A DNA stretch of 64,000 nt from Acetobacter sp. GTDB lineage: Bacteria > Pseudomonadota > Alphaproteobacteria > Acetobacterales > Acetobacteraceae. Below are positions 44,980-53,618 of the stretch, piece by piece. The stretch's first letter is position 1; each line of letters starts with the position of its first letter. The notes beneath the pieces are model-generated. The model had not been told where the DNA came from. It made no database searches and was given only the letters and a program-made list of their open reading frames with translations. Position numbers and translations under genes: made by a program. The stretch spans positions 124,001-188,000 of the forward strand of contig NZ_JAKVME010000001.1 of assembly GCF_022483985.1 (NCBI RefSeq), in the 5' to 3' direction.

Positions 44980-46541
44980 ATGTCCCGGCAGACCGTTACG
45001 TCGAAAGTAAGCCAGAGACTCCGTGTCGATTTCCGCAAGGCTGTCGTGGGTGTGCTTGCGTGTTTTCTGGCTGCCGGTTCTGTCGATGAGGCGTCGGCGC
45101 GGTCCCCCTATACGCATCAGACGAATCTGCCGCAAAAAAACAGCATATTTTATGATCCTTCTCCGGATGTCTCGAATCCTGGCATGTATGGCGAGGGACA
45201 GGAGATCATCCCGCTCTATCAGTCGATACCGGGCTTTCTGCAGTCTCCTTATGGTCCTCCCTCATTTGGACCGCCATATGGCACCTCTCACCTTTTCGGT
45301 GACTGGGGGGTGTGCAGCCGTGGCTTCAGAAGCGTGGTGTTTACGTTGCCGTGAACGTGTACGAGAGTCTTTCGGGCAATCCCATTGGCGGCAGGAAGCA
45401 GACAGTGACGGATGCCGGACAGGTCGGCGTCACTCTGGATATTGACTGGCAGAAGATACTGAATGCCGGTCACTGGTCGGACAATTTCTGGCTGCACATG
45501 CTTGCGGTCAACGGACACGGTCGGAACCTGAGCGCAGAGTTTGGTGACAATGCCAATCAGGTGCAGCAGATTTACGGCGCACGTGGTAACGTCGTGGCGC
45601 ATCTGGTGTGGGCCTATTTTGAAAAATCCATGTACCACAACAAGGTTGATCTGGCGATGGGCTGGATCCCGACGGGAACGTTCTTCAATAACTCCCCGTG
45701 GGGCTGCTCATTCATGAATGTGTGGATGTGCGGCAACGTCACGCCGACAAAATATCTGAATGGTGGACGTGACTGGCCGTCGGGCAACATAGGCACGGTG
45801 CTGCGTCTGATGCCGACGAAGCATTTCTATATCATGGGCGGTCTGTTTGCTGTTTCGCCGCATGCCTATAATGGCGGCATTTCAGGATGGGCGTGGGCTC
45901 AGCCGGGACTTGGAAAGCTTTCGACGGAAGTTGAACTGGGCTGGATTCCGGAGTTCGGGAAAAATCACCTGATCGGCCATTACAAGGTCGGCGCGATGTA
46001 CGATAATTCAAAATATAATGACCTGTACAGGGATATCTACGGCCATGCCTGGGTGACATCGGGGCAGCCTGCGCGACGTCAGAGCGGGCAGACCTCCATG
46101 TGGGTCATGATCGATCAGATGCTGGTGCGTCATGGAGACGGTCCCATGAACGGCTTTATCATCGGCGGACAATACAGCTACGCTTCCGGTCAGACCTCGG
46201 CGATGAAAAATCATCTTGTCGGGGTGATCATGGATACCGGTCACTGGTGGAACAGGCCGAAGGATATGGTTGGTTTCGCTTTCCAGTGGGCTGAATTCAG
46301 CCGTTCGGCGATCAGGCAGCAGGAAGTCTCGCAGGCTGCGGGACTGCCGTTTCAGGGAGCGAATTTCGGGGTGCCGTATGGCGTCCAGTCGCATGAAAAC
46401 ATCTATGAGTTTTTCTACACGATCCAGGTCATCCCCGGCATCAGTGTGCAGCCTGATTTCCAGTATATCCAGCGGCCCGGTGGCAGCACGGTATTCAGGA
46501 ACGCTGCGGTCTTCAGCTCTGCGTTCAGCTTCACGCTCTGA
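44980..46541 (+). pseudogene. oprB: OprB-type carbohydrate porin interrupted in a G-run
   Basis: Outer-membrane sugar porin of the OprB family, read in two frames. The first (44980-45354) has a signal peptide (VLACFLAAGSVDEASA) and the start of the domain, SHLFGDWG. The second (from before 45312 to 46541) carries VQPWLQKRGVYVAVNVYES and the rest of the barrel, ending VFSSAFSFTL. The tract at 45305-45310 has six G; seven would read SHLFGDWGGVQPWLQKRGV continuously, as expected for OprB. So one base is missing, either a real mutation, a slippage phase variant or a sequencing error. The rest of the gene is undamaged. Confidence 0.85.
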
Positions 46542-46723
46542 TTTTTTTGCGAAAGATGATGAAGCCGGAAAACCTCCAGTCATCGGCGGCGTTGTCGAAG
46601 CGGGGATCATGAGGTTTGCCGCAGACGCGGTAGACCTCGCTTTCTCGTGATCGAAAAAATCCCTCTCTGATGGAACGAATGGACCGCGCCATTCATTGAT
46701 CCCATAAGAACAGGGGAAAAAAG

Positions 46724-47314
46724 ATGGCTGATACCTTCCAGACCCAGATTGTTGCGATCCTGCCCAAGCTTCGCGTGCAGGCGCTCGCTCTCACCAGAAA
46801 CCGTGCCCAGGCGGAAGATCTGGTGCAGGATGCCGTATGCAACGCTCTGGGCGCGCGTGACAGCTTTATTCCCGGAACAAATTTTGCCGCATGGATGCAC
46901 AGAATCCTGCGCAACCGTTTCATCTCTGACCTGCGCAAGCGCAGAGCGACGACGGACATTGATGATCTGCCCGGCGACATGCTTTCCAGCAAGGCTGACC
47001 ATGAGGACCGTCTGGCTGTGAAGGACCTGAGCTTTGCGCTCGCACGTCTGCCGGCTGATCAGCGTGAGGCGCTGGTCATGGTTGTCCTGCAGGGCATGAG
47101 CTATCAGGAGCTTGCGGAAGCGACGGGCTGTGCGGTGGGAACGGCCAAAAGCCGGGTATTCCGCGCACGTCGTCAGCTTGAAGCCTGGATGACCGGAGAA
47201 CTGCCCGAGAGCGATCGTCTGCGTCAGCAGGCAATGGCTTTGCGTCATGAGGTTGAGGAGCGGCGCAAAAATTTCGGTAATCGATCTGTGGTAACAAATC
47301 CCGTGGTCGTGTAA
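46724..47314 (+). CDS. ecfG: EcfG-type sigma factor of the general stress response
   Basis: ECF sigma factor (196 residues) with region 2 (LTRNRAQAEDLVQDAVCNAL, FAAWMHRILRNRFISDLRKR) and region 4 (LPADQREALVMVVLQGMSYQ, EVLAEAT-like ELAEATGCAVGTAKSRVFRAR). It is assigned to the EcfG group because NepR and a HisKA_2-type kinase follow. EcfG is kept inactive by NepR until phosphorylated PhyR releases it. A GGAAC at 46672-46676 recalls the EcfG -35 element, but I do not see a matching CGTT at the right distance. Confidence 0.85.
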   Translation: MADTFQTQIVAILPKLRVQALALTRNRAQAEDLVQDAVCNALGARDSFIPGTNFAAWMHRILRNRFISDLRKRRATTDIDDLPGDMLSSKADHEDRLAVKDLSFALARLPADQREALVMVVLQGMSYQELAEATGCAVGTAKSRVFRARRQLEAWMTGELPESDRLRQQAMALRHEVEERRKNFGNRSVVTNPVVV

Positions 47315-47433
47315 GAAGCTGACGGCACTCCAAGAAATGAAATGTGAAACGGGGAAGGTTCTGCTATATGAATGGCGATAGCTTCCCGACATCATGCCTG
47401 GAATCGTCTGAATATCTGCCGGGGTGGTTGTCA

Positions 47434-47607
47434 ATGTCAGCCAGAAACCGAAAATCCAGTTCTTCTGCCCATGGCGGGAAGAAAGAGGACGACGCGTTCG
47501 ATATCTGGCTGAAGCGCGGTCTTCATCAGCTTTTCGATGACGTTGCGAACGAGCCTATCCCGGAAGAACTTCTGCGTCTGCTTGAGGAAGACGAGGACGG
47601 TCAGTGA
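47434..47607 (+). CDS. nepR: NepR-like anti-sigma factor
   Basis: Short (57 residues) anti-sigma factor of the general stress response. The conserved NepR helix pair is seen in LKRGLHQLFDDVANEPIPEE followed by LLRLLEEDED. The start is uncertain: ATG 47434 has GGGGTGG at good spacing and gives a family-like length; ATG 47368 and GTG 47344 are in frame but encode an atypical N-terminus. It lies 119 bp after ecfG. Confidence 0.82.
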   Translation: MSARNRKSSSSAHGGKKEDDAFDIWLKRGLHQLFDDVANEPIPEELLRLLEEDEDGQ

Positions 47608-47753
47608 CTGTCCGTTTTCTGTTAGTGTTTCCGCGTTCGACAGGGTCGATGTGAATGGACTCGCGTTTTTTGTTTTCATGTTCCGTTTCGTCTTCGAGGG
47701 GTGACGGGGTGGTGTTGATGGTCGCCTTCTGATGCAAAGGCGCGAAACGTAAG

Positions 47754-49526
47754 ATGGCTGAAAACGGCCATCAGCGTGGCTGGCGATCCCGTAGTTTTCT
47801 GGTTTCTTTCCTGATCGGCATAACCAGCCGATTCGATTCGGTCAGGAGCCGGATGGCCATCGTCATCATGGGGTCAGTGCTGCCCGTTGCGGCACTTGGG
47901 GGAGTGGTCATCTGGCAGGATTATATCCGCCTGAATGACGCAGGCACCCAGCGCGGCAAGCAGGCATTTTCAGAACTTGAAAAATACTTCGACAGCGAAA
48001 TACTTCGCACAATGTCGATGTTGAAGCAGGTTGGTCAGGCGTCTGACGACAGCGCGCTCCGCAATCTGCTGCTGCTCGCTCAGGCGGCGAGCAAGGGACG
48101 CTACTGTCTTCTGGCCGCCGTCGATGAGAAAGGGGCTCTGCGGGACGTCGTGACTGGCGCAGATCCCGCTGACGCCAGTTGCCGTGACATTGCGCGTAGC
48201 ACGCCTCCTCCCGGAGAGCCTGCTCATTTATGGGTGTATCGGGGACGTCCCTATCTGCGGGTTGTGCAGGAACTTCCCGTTGCCGATCATGATGAAGGAA
48301 ATCATTTTCTGGTGGCGATCCAGTCGATTGGCTGGGAGCCTGACGTGTCTGATGACGCTTCTCCATCTGGCGTTGGGGCAGTAAAAACATCCCGGAAATT
48401 CCTGTCGGCATGGTTTGTCATGCCGGACCACTCCCTTGTGTCGGTATGTCCGCAATGCAACTGGGCTCCTCCGGCTGACAGGGCGGTCAGTCAGGCGGCG
48501 ATCGAGGCGCGCATGCGCTCCGAACATGAACGTACTGTCGAGCGCCGGGAGAACAGATCCTATATTTACGGTCCTGTCGGCCGTGCGGATTTTGCGCTCA
48601 TTGAAGTCAGGCGGCTTCCGGAAGAAAAACGGGCGGTCTTCCTGCTGTTCGGGTGGATCGCGATGGTCGGCATCCTGCTGATCGCAGGGATGGCCGGGAT
48701 CATGGTGGCGGGCAGGCGGCTTGTCGTCGAACCCCTGAACCAGTTGGCTCAGGATGTCGAAGGCTGGTTGCGGAAAGGAAAATTCGAGAGCGTGGCTGAC
48801 TCTTCCGGTATGCCACGGGAATTTCGCAAGCTTTCCGGTGCGTTTGGCACGGCGACATGGCGGCTGGCGCATCGTGAGACCGAACTGGAAGCGGCTCTCG
48901 TGCACCAGAAACGTCTGGCTGCGGAAATTCATCACAGGGTGAAAAACAATCTTCAGATTGTCGGCTCCCTTTTGAGTTTGCAGGCGAACCGTGCTTCAGA
49001 CATCGACACCCGCATGGCGCTGCTGGTCGCCCGGAACCGTGTGCGCATTCTCTCGATGTTGCAGCGCCACCTGTATGTCGGTGATGAGCTTGCCAATCTG
49101 CGGATGGCCGAGTTTCTGCCCATACTGACGCAACAGATCGTTCAGGCCGCACCCGATGACGTACGCTACCGGGTGACGATTGAAGAGGATGCGGGCGACG
49201 TCGCGCTCACGCCTGATATGGCGACTCCCGTCGTCATGATCATTGCCGAAGCGTTACTGAATGCGCTGAACTATGGTTTCCCCGCTGCCCGTGTCGGGGT
49301 TGTGCGCGTCTCCCTTTCCCGGGAAGCCGATCTCCTGACGCTGATCGTGGAAGATAACGGTGACAGCGCCGCCGCCCTGCAGGGAGGGCTCGATGCCGGC
49401 GGGCTCAGTCAGCAACTGATCCGCGGATTTGTCAGGCAAATCGTCGGGACTCTTCATATCGAAGAGCAGAACGGGATGCGCATTGTCGTGACCTGTTCCG
49501 TAAAAGCAGGGTTGACCGGAGAATAG
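47754..49526 (+). CDS. HisKA_2/HWE-family membrane sensor kinase
   Basis: Sensor kinase (590 residues) with two membrane segments (MAIVIMGSVLPVAALGGVVI and AMVGILLIAGMAGIMVAG) around a periplasmic sensor domain of about 230 residues. A HAMP-like linker (VEPLNQLAQDVEGWLRKG) is followed by the phosphoacceptor region AEIHHRVKNNLQIVGSLLSL (H393/H394) and an ATPase domain (IAEALLNALNYGF, LIVEDNGDS). Kinases of this class phosphorylate PhyR in the alphaproteobacterial stress response. PhyR itself is not in the window. The signal sensed is unknown. Confidence 0.88.
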   Translation: MAENGHQRGWRSRSFLVSFLIGITSRFDSVRSRMAIVIMGSVLPVAALGGVVIWQDYIRLNDAGTQRGKQAFSELEKYFDSEILRTMSMLKQVGQASDDSALRNLLLLAQAASKGRYCLLAAVDEKGALRDVVTGADPADASCRDIARSTPPPGEPAHLWVYRGRPYLRVVQELPVADHDEGNHFLVAIQSIGWEPDVSDDASPSGVGAVKTSRKFLSAWFVMPDHSLVSVCPQCNWAPPADRAVSQAAIEARMRSEHERTVERRENRSYIYGPVGRADFALIEVRRLPEEKRAVFLLFGWIAMVGILLIAGMAGIMVAGRRLVVEPLNQLAQDVEGWLRKGKFESVADSSGMPREFRKLSGAFGTATWRLAHRETELEAALVHQKRLAAEIHHRVKNNLQIVGSLLSLQANRASDIDTRMALLVARNRVRILSMLQRHLYVGDELANLRMAEFLPILTQQIVQAAPDDVRYRVTIEEDAGDVALTPDMATPVVMIIAEALLNALNYGFPAARVGVVRVSLSREADLLTLIVEDNGDSAAALQGGLDAGGLSQQLIRGFVRQIVGTLHIEEQNGMRIVVTCSVKAGLTGE

Positions 49527-49612
49527 GACAAGGATCTCCAATTCCCGGAGTGCGAGGCTGACACGTCAGATGCCCTCTGTTTCCGGAGTGGAGTCTTCGG
49601 TATAGGGGCGGC

Positions 49613-51349
49613 ATGAGTGAGAGTAAGGCAGCCATAAAGGCCTGGACCAAGACGCAGGCGCGTCTGGGACTGCGTGCAGTGCGTCCGTCCATTGTTCTGG
49701 GCATTGTTTCCAGTCTGGCGGGAGCGGCGCAGTTCTGGTGCGTGGCCAATATTCTGGGTCCGGCACTGACGGATTTCGTGACCCCATCAGGTCACGGGGC
49801 GGGAGCCCCTGTGCCGGTCTGGCCTCTGCCTGCTTTTGTCATCATTGCTCTTCTCCGTATCGCAATCAATTTTTTCAGCGAAAATGAGACCGCCACGGCA
49901 GGACGCCGCGCCCGCAGTCGATTGCGGAACGAAGTGCTCGGCTCAATTGTCGGGGCTGGTCCTGCCGTACTGCGTCACGCGCATAGCGGCGCGCTGGCGG
50001 CGCTGGCCGTGGACCGGATCGAGGCGCTGGACGGCTACTTCACCCGTTGGGCTCCGGCGTCCGTGCTGTGGATGGCGTCGCCATGCGTGCTGGCGGTTCT
50101 GACAGCGTTCGTGCAGCCACGGGCCGCTCTTATTCTGGCGCTCTGCGGCCTTTTCGTGCCGTTCGCACAGGCCCTGTTCGGCATCGGGGCCGCCGTGGCG
50201 TCCCGCAAGCAGTTCCTCGCCATGACCCGGCTTCAGGCCCGTTTTCTGGATCGCATGCGCGGCATCGCCACCATCGTTCTGGCCGGGCGGGCGGATGACG
50301 AGGCGCAGCGTCTCGGGCAGGCTGCCGATGATCTGCGCAAGCGGACCATGAAGATTCTGCGGGTGGCGTTTCTTTCGTCCGCTTCCATCGACTGCGCCAT
50401 GATCGTCGCGCTGATCCTGATCGCCCTGATCGACGGGCGGCATGTACAGGCCGCCATTCATACGACCGACGCCGCGACATTCCGTTCCATTGTAACGGCC
50501 AGCCTGTTTGCGCTGCTGATTGTGCCGGAGTTTTTCGCGCCTCTGCGCGGACTGGCCCTCGCCTATCAGGATCGCGCGCTTGTACAGGGCGCGGCGGAAG
50601 ATATCCTGGCGCTCCCGGAAGAGGCCGCTGCGCCAGGCGAGACACACCAGCTTCGCGTGGCGGCGGACGAAGGTGTGGCGATCACGTTTGAAAATGTTTC
50701 GTTCGTCTGGGACGAGGCGCGTGGACAGGCGCTCGATAACGTATCGTTCTCGGTCGCAGCCGGAGAGACCGTAATCCTTTCCGGCCCTTCGGGCGCGGGC
50801 AAGTCCACAGTGATGGAACTGCTGCTGGGTTTTATCCGCCCGACTTCCGGACGGATTACGTTCAATGGCGTCGATATGCAGACGATCGCCCCGACAAGCC
50901 TGATGCACCTGATCTCATGGATCGGGCAGCGGCCAGTCCTGTTCGCAGGCTCCTTGCGGGAAAATATTCTTTTCGCCCGCCCGGACGCTACCGGGGAAGA
51001 ACTCCAGCAGGCCATTCACGCGGCCTCTGTTGACCGGTTCCTCGACAGTCTGCCGGACGGAATTGAAACCATGATCGGCGAGGGCGGGTTTGGCCTGTCC
51101 GGTGGGCAGGCGCAGCGGATCGCCATCGCGCGCGCCTATCTGAAGAATGCGCCGGTCCTGCTTCTGGATGAACCGACAGCCTATCTCGATCCGGTGACGG
51201 AAGGCGACGTGTTCGAAAGTCTTGAGGTGCTGGCGCAGCATCGTACGGTGATTCTCGCCAGTCACTCGACTGCGCTTCAGGTGTTTCAGGGACAGCGGAT
51301 TGAACTGTCCGAGGGGCGGATCGCCGATGCTGGAGGGATGGCGGCATGA
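49613..51349 (+). CDS. cydD: Thiol exporter ABC subunit CydD
   Basis: Half-transporter (578 residues) that pairs with CydC to export cysteine and glutathione to the periplasm, needed for cytochrome bd assembly. Six membrane segments precede an ATPase domain with Walker A GPSGAGKST, signature LSGGQAQRIAIARAYL and Walker B VLLLDEPTAYLD. The unusual pairing with an equally sized second half-transporter 43 bp downstream supports CydDC over a lipid or drug exporter. No cydAB genes are in the window. Confidence 0.85.
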   Translation: MSESKAAIKAWTKTQARLGLRAVRPSIVLGIVSSLAGAAQFWCVANILGPALTDFVTPSGHGAGAPVPVWPLPAFVIIALLRIAINFFSENETATAGRRARSRLRNEVLGSIVGAGPAVLRHAHSGALAALAVDRIEALDGYFTRWAPASVLWMASPCVLAVLTAFVQPRAALILALCGLFVPFAQALFGIGAAVASRKQFLAMTRLQARFLDRMRGIATIVLAGRADDEAQRLGQAADDLRKRTMKILRVAFLSSASIDCAMIVALILIALIDGRHVQAAIHTTDAATFRSIVTASLFALLIVPEFFAPLRGLALAYQDRALVQGAAEDILALPEEAAAPGETHQLRVAADEGVAITFENVSFVWDEARGQALDNVSFSVAAGETVILSGPSGAGKSTVMELLLGFIRPTSGRITFNGVDMQTIAPTSLMHLISWIGQRPVLFAGSLRENILFARPDATGEELQQAIHAASVDRFLDSLPDGIETMIGEGGFGLSGGQAQRIAIARAYLKNAPVLLLDEPTAYLDPVTEGDVFESLEVLAQHRTVILASHSTALQVFQGQRIELSEGRIADAGGMAA

Positions 51350-51392
51350 ACAGCATCCCGGCACATGAAACCGGCATAAAGGGGAACTGTTC

Positions 51393-53084
51393 ATGAGCCG
51401 ACCGTCTTCCCGGGATGTGGCCGCGCGTGAACGGGCCGACCGTGACGCCCTGATCCGTATCGTCGAGGTCTGGCGTCCGCATGCTGCCCGCCTGACGATA
51501 GGACTGTTTCTGTCGCTGCTGGCCGTTCTGGCCGGACTGGCCCTGATGAGCAGCGCCGGTCTGCGTTTTGCCGGGGCGGCGCTGGGCATGGTGCTTGTCA
51601 CGGCGACATCGCTCCGGGTGCTGGGTCTTGGCCGTATCGTGCTGCGCTATTCCGAGCGTCTGTATGCTCATGACGCCATGTTCCGGGCGCTGGCGACATT
51701 GCGGGTGTGGTTTTTCCGCTCTTTGGCGCAGGGCGGAGCCGCCGGTCTCGGCTTCCGGCGGGCGGGAGACCTGCTGTCGCGGCTTGTCTCAGACATCGAG
51801 GCGCTGGACGGGCTTTACCTCCGCCTTCTGCTGCCACTCGCTGGGGCCTGTCTGACATTTCCTGTGCTGGTTCTGGTTCTGGCCAACACCAATGCGCTGC
51901 TGGGCGTGCTGATCGGCATTCTTTTTGTGTCATCAGCCTTCGTCATGCCTCTCGCGGCTGCCAGGCTGAGTCGTAAGGAAGGGGCTGGCCTCAGCCACGC
52001 GCAGGCCGCGCTTCGCGTTGGTGTGCTGGATCTTGTCAGTGGCATGCGCGAGATCCGGGCTTTCGGTGCCGGATCGCGGATTCTTGATCAGGTCAACAGT
52101 GCGAACAGTCGTCTGCTGGCGCGTCAGGCGCAACTCTCCCGCCGCATGGCTTTTGTTGGCGCGCTGTCCAGCGTCTGCACGCAGACCGCCCTGCTGCTGT
52201 TACTGGCCGCCATTGCAGGGGTCGGATTCGATCGTGTCCCCGCCGTGCAGGGTGTAGGACTGATGTTTCTGACCTTCGCCTGTTTCGAGGGGGTGTCCGG
52301 TCTGACCCGTGCGGGTATGCTGGCCGGTAACATGGGGGCTGCGGCATATCGCGTCGTGGCGATTGCCGATGAACATCCACGTCCCGCGCAGGCCGTGCCG
52401 CCCGCGTCCGTGATGCCGACCGGCTTTGATATTGCTTTCGAACATGTTGCGTTTCGCTGGCGGGCTGACCGTCCCGCCGTGTTCAGTGATTTCTCGCTGA
52501 CCATTCCGGCGGGCAGCCGGGTCGCGTTGCTGGGACCGTCGGGCGCGGGAAAATCGACACTCGCGGCCCTGCTGCTCAAGGCGGCTTTCCCTCAGGACGG
52601 TCGGGTTCTGGTTGGCGGCGTCGATATCGCCGCTCTGCCGGATGTCTGGCTGCGTCAGCATATCGCATGGCTGTCACAGGCGACGCATCTGTTTGATGAC
52701 ACGATCCGCAATAACCTGCTGCTTGGCGGACCTGACGCGGATGAGGATGCGCTCTGGAGGGCGCTTGACGAAGCGGCTGTCGGTGACTTCGTGCGCACAC
52801 TTCCCGACGGTCTTGATACATGGCTTGGTGAAGGCGGAGTCAAGGTTTCCGGCGGGCAGGGGCGTCGTATCGCGTTGGCCCGGACATTGCTGTCCGAGGC
52901 TCCCATTCTCGTTCTGGACGAACCTGCGACGGGCCTCGACGCCCAGACCGAACAGGATTTTTTCCTCACCCTGAACCGGGTTGCTCAGGGGCGTACCGTT
53001 GTGCTGATCGCGCACCGGCTCACGGGTGTTGAGCAGCTTGACCATGTCTGGACTATTTCCGGTGGTTCGGCTTCTCCTGTCTGA
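51393..53084 (+). CDS. cydC: Thiol exporter ABC subunit CydC
   Basis: Second half-transporter (563 residues) of CydDC. It contains RIVLRYSERLYAHDAMFRAL and LLSRLVSDIEALDGLYLRLL, strongly typical of CydC. The ATPase part has GPSGAGKSTLAALL, VSGGQGRRIALARTLLSEAP and LVLDEPATGLD. ATG 51393 follows AAGGGGAAC. It is co-transcribed with cydD. Confidence 0.88.
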   Translation: MSRPSSRDVAARERADRDALIRIVEVWRPHAARLTIGLFLSLLAVLAGLALMSSAGLRFAGAALGMVLVTATSLRVLGLGRIVLRYSERLYAHDAMFRALATLRVWFFRSLAQGGAAGLGFRRAGDLLSRLVSDIEALDGLYLRLLLPLAGACLTFPVLVLVLANTNALLGVLIGILFVSSAFVMPLAAARLSRKEGAGLSHAQAALRVGVLDLVSGMREIRAFGAGSRILDQVNSANSRLLARQAQLSRRMAFVGALSSVCTQTALLLLLAAIAGVGFDRVPAVQGVGLMFLTFACFEGVSGLTRAGMLAGNMGAAAYRVVAIADEHPRPAQAVPPASVMPTGFDIAFEHVAFRWRADRPAVFSDFSLTIPAGSRVALLGPSGAGKSTLAALLLKAAFPQDGRVLVGGVDIAALPDVWLRQHIAWLSQATHLFDDTIRNNLLLGGPDADEDALWRALDEAAVGDFVRTLPDGLDTWLGEGGVKVSGGQGRRIALARTLLSEAPILVLDEPATGLDAQTEQDFFLTLNRVAQGRTVVLIAHRLTGVEQLDHVWTISGGSASPV

Positions 53085-53122
53085 GACACGGAGCCGGTAT
53101 GACCCGTGTGGCAGGGAAAGAG

Positions 53123-53175
53123 GTGCCCGCTCTCTTTTGTTGACCTTCTTTTCTCTTGCGGGCACGAGAAAAGAA
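53123..53175. promoter_or_regulatory. Two adjacent interleaved inverted repeats
   Basis: GTGCCCGC (53123-53130) pairs with GCGGGCAC (53158-53165). TTCTTTTCTC (53146-53155) pairs perfectly with GAGAAAAGAA (53166-53175). The right arm of the first is the loop of the second, so the stems cannot form fully together. They lie between cydC and the lipoprotein gene and could be a terminator or a switchable leader. Confidence 0.5.
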
Positions 53176-53231
53176 CCCAGCCGATTTGACATCCATCCGC
53201 GTTGGGTCCGCTGCATCCTGAGGAGTGCGTT

Positions 53232-53609
53232 ATGCGTCGTCTTCTGTCTGTTATCAGCCTGTGTGCGCTTGCAGCTTGCGCCGGTGAGGGGCCGGGAAGG
53301 CAGTATGTTGTCTTCTTCGGTCAGGGATCAGCCGAACTGGATGATGTGTCACAGAGCGTTGTGACAAAAATTGCCGCCAAGGCACGCCATTATTCTGACA
53401 GGGTGGTTGTGGTGGAGGGCTATGCCCGCCAGAACGGAGACCTGTCCGCGGAGTCCCTGCTGGCAGTCCTGAGAGCCAAGGCCGTGGCCAGACAACTGGT
53501 GGCTGACGGCGTTGCCGAAGGCCGTATCAGGGAGACGACCCGGCCACCCTCGAATGCGGAAGGCGTCGTTGGTTCGCGCCGGGTCGAGATCGAACTGCTC
53601 GCCCAGTAA
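53232..53609 (+). CDS. OmpA-like peptidoglycan-associated lipoprotein
   Basis: A 125-residue lipoprotein with lipobox LCALAAC and an OmpA C-terminal-like domain (VFFGQGSAELDDVSQSVV, VVVEGYARQNGDLSAESLLA, LRAKAVARQLVADGV, SRRVEIELL). The usual peptidoglycan-binding Asp/Arg pair is only partly evident, so binding is not certain. ATG 53232 follows GAGGAG. recQ starts 9 bp after its stop. Confidence 0.8.
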   Translation: MRRLLSVISLCALAACAGEGPGRQYVVFFGQGSAELDDVSQSVVTKIAAKARHYSDRVVVVEGYARQNGDLSAESLLAVLRAKAVARQLVADGVAEGRIRETTRPPSNAEGVVGSRRVEIELLAQ

Positions 53610-53618
53610 TCAAGGCTG

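Noticed and set aside
46672-46700. An EcfG-type promoter upstream of ecfG.
   Set aside because: GGAAC is present, but no CGTT follows at 16-18 bases, so the site is not convincing.
47344-47433. Longer NepR starting at GTG 47344 or ATG 47368.
   Set aside because: The added residues do not look like a NepR N-terminus, and ATG 47434 has a better-placed ribosome site; still possible.
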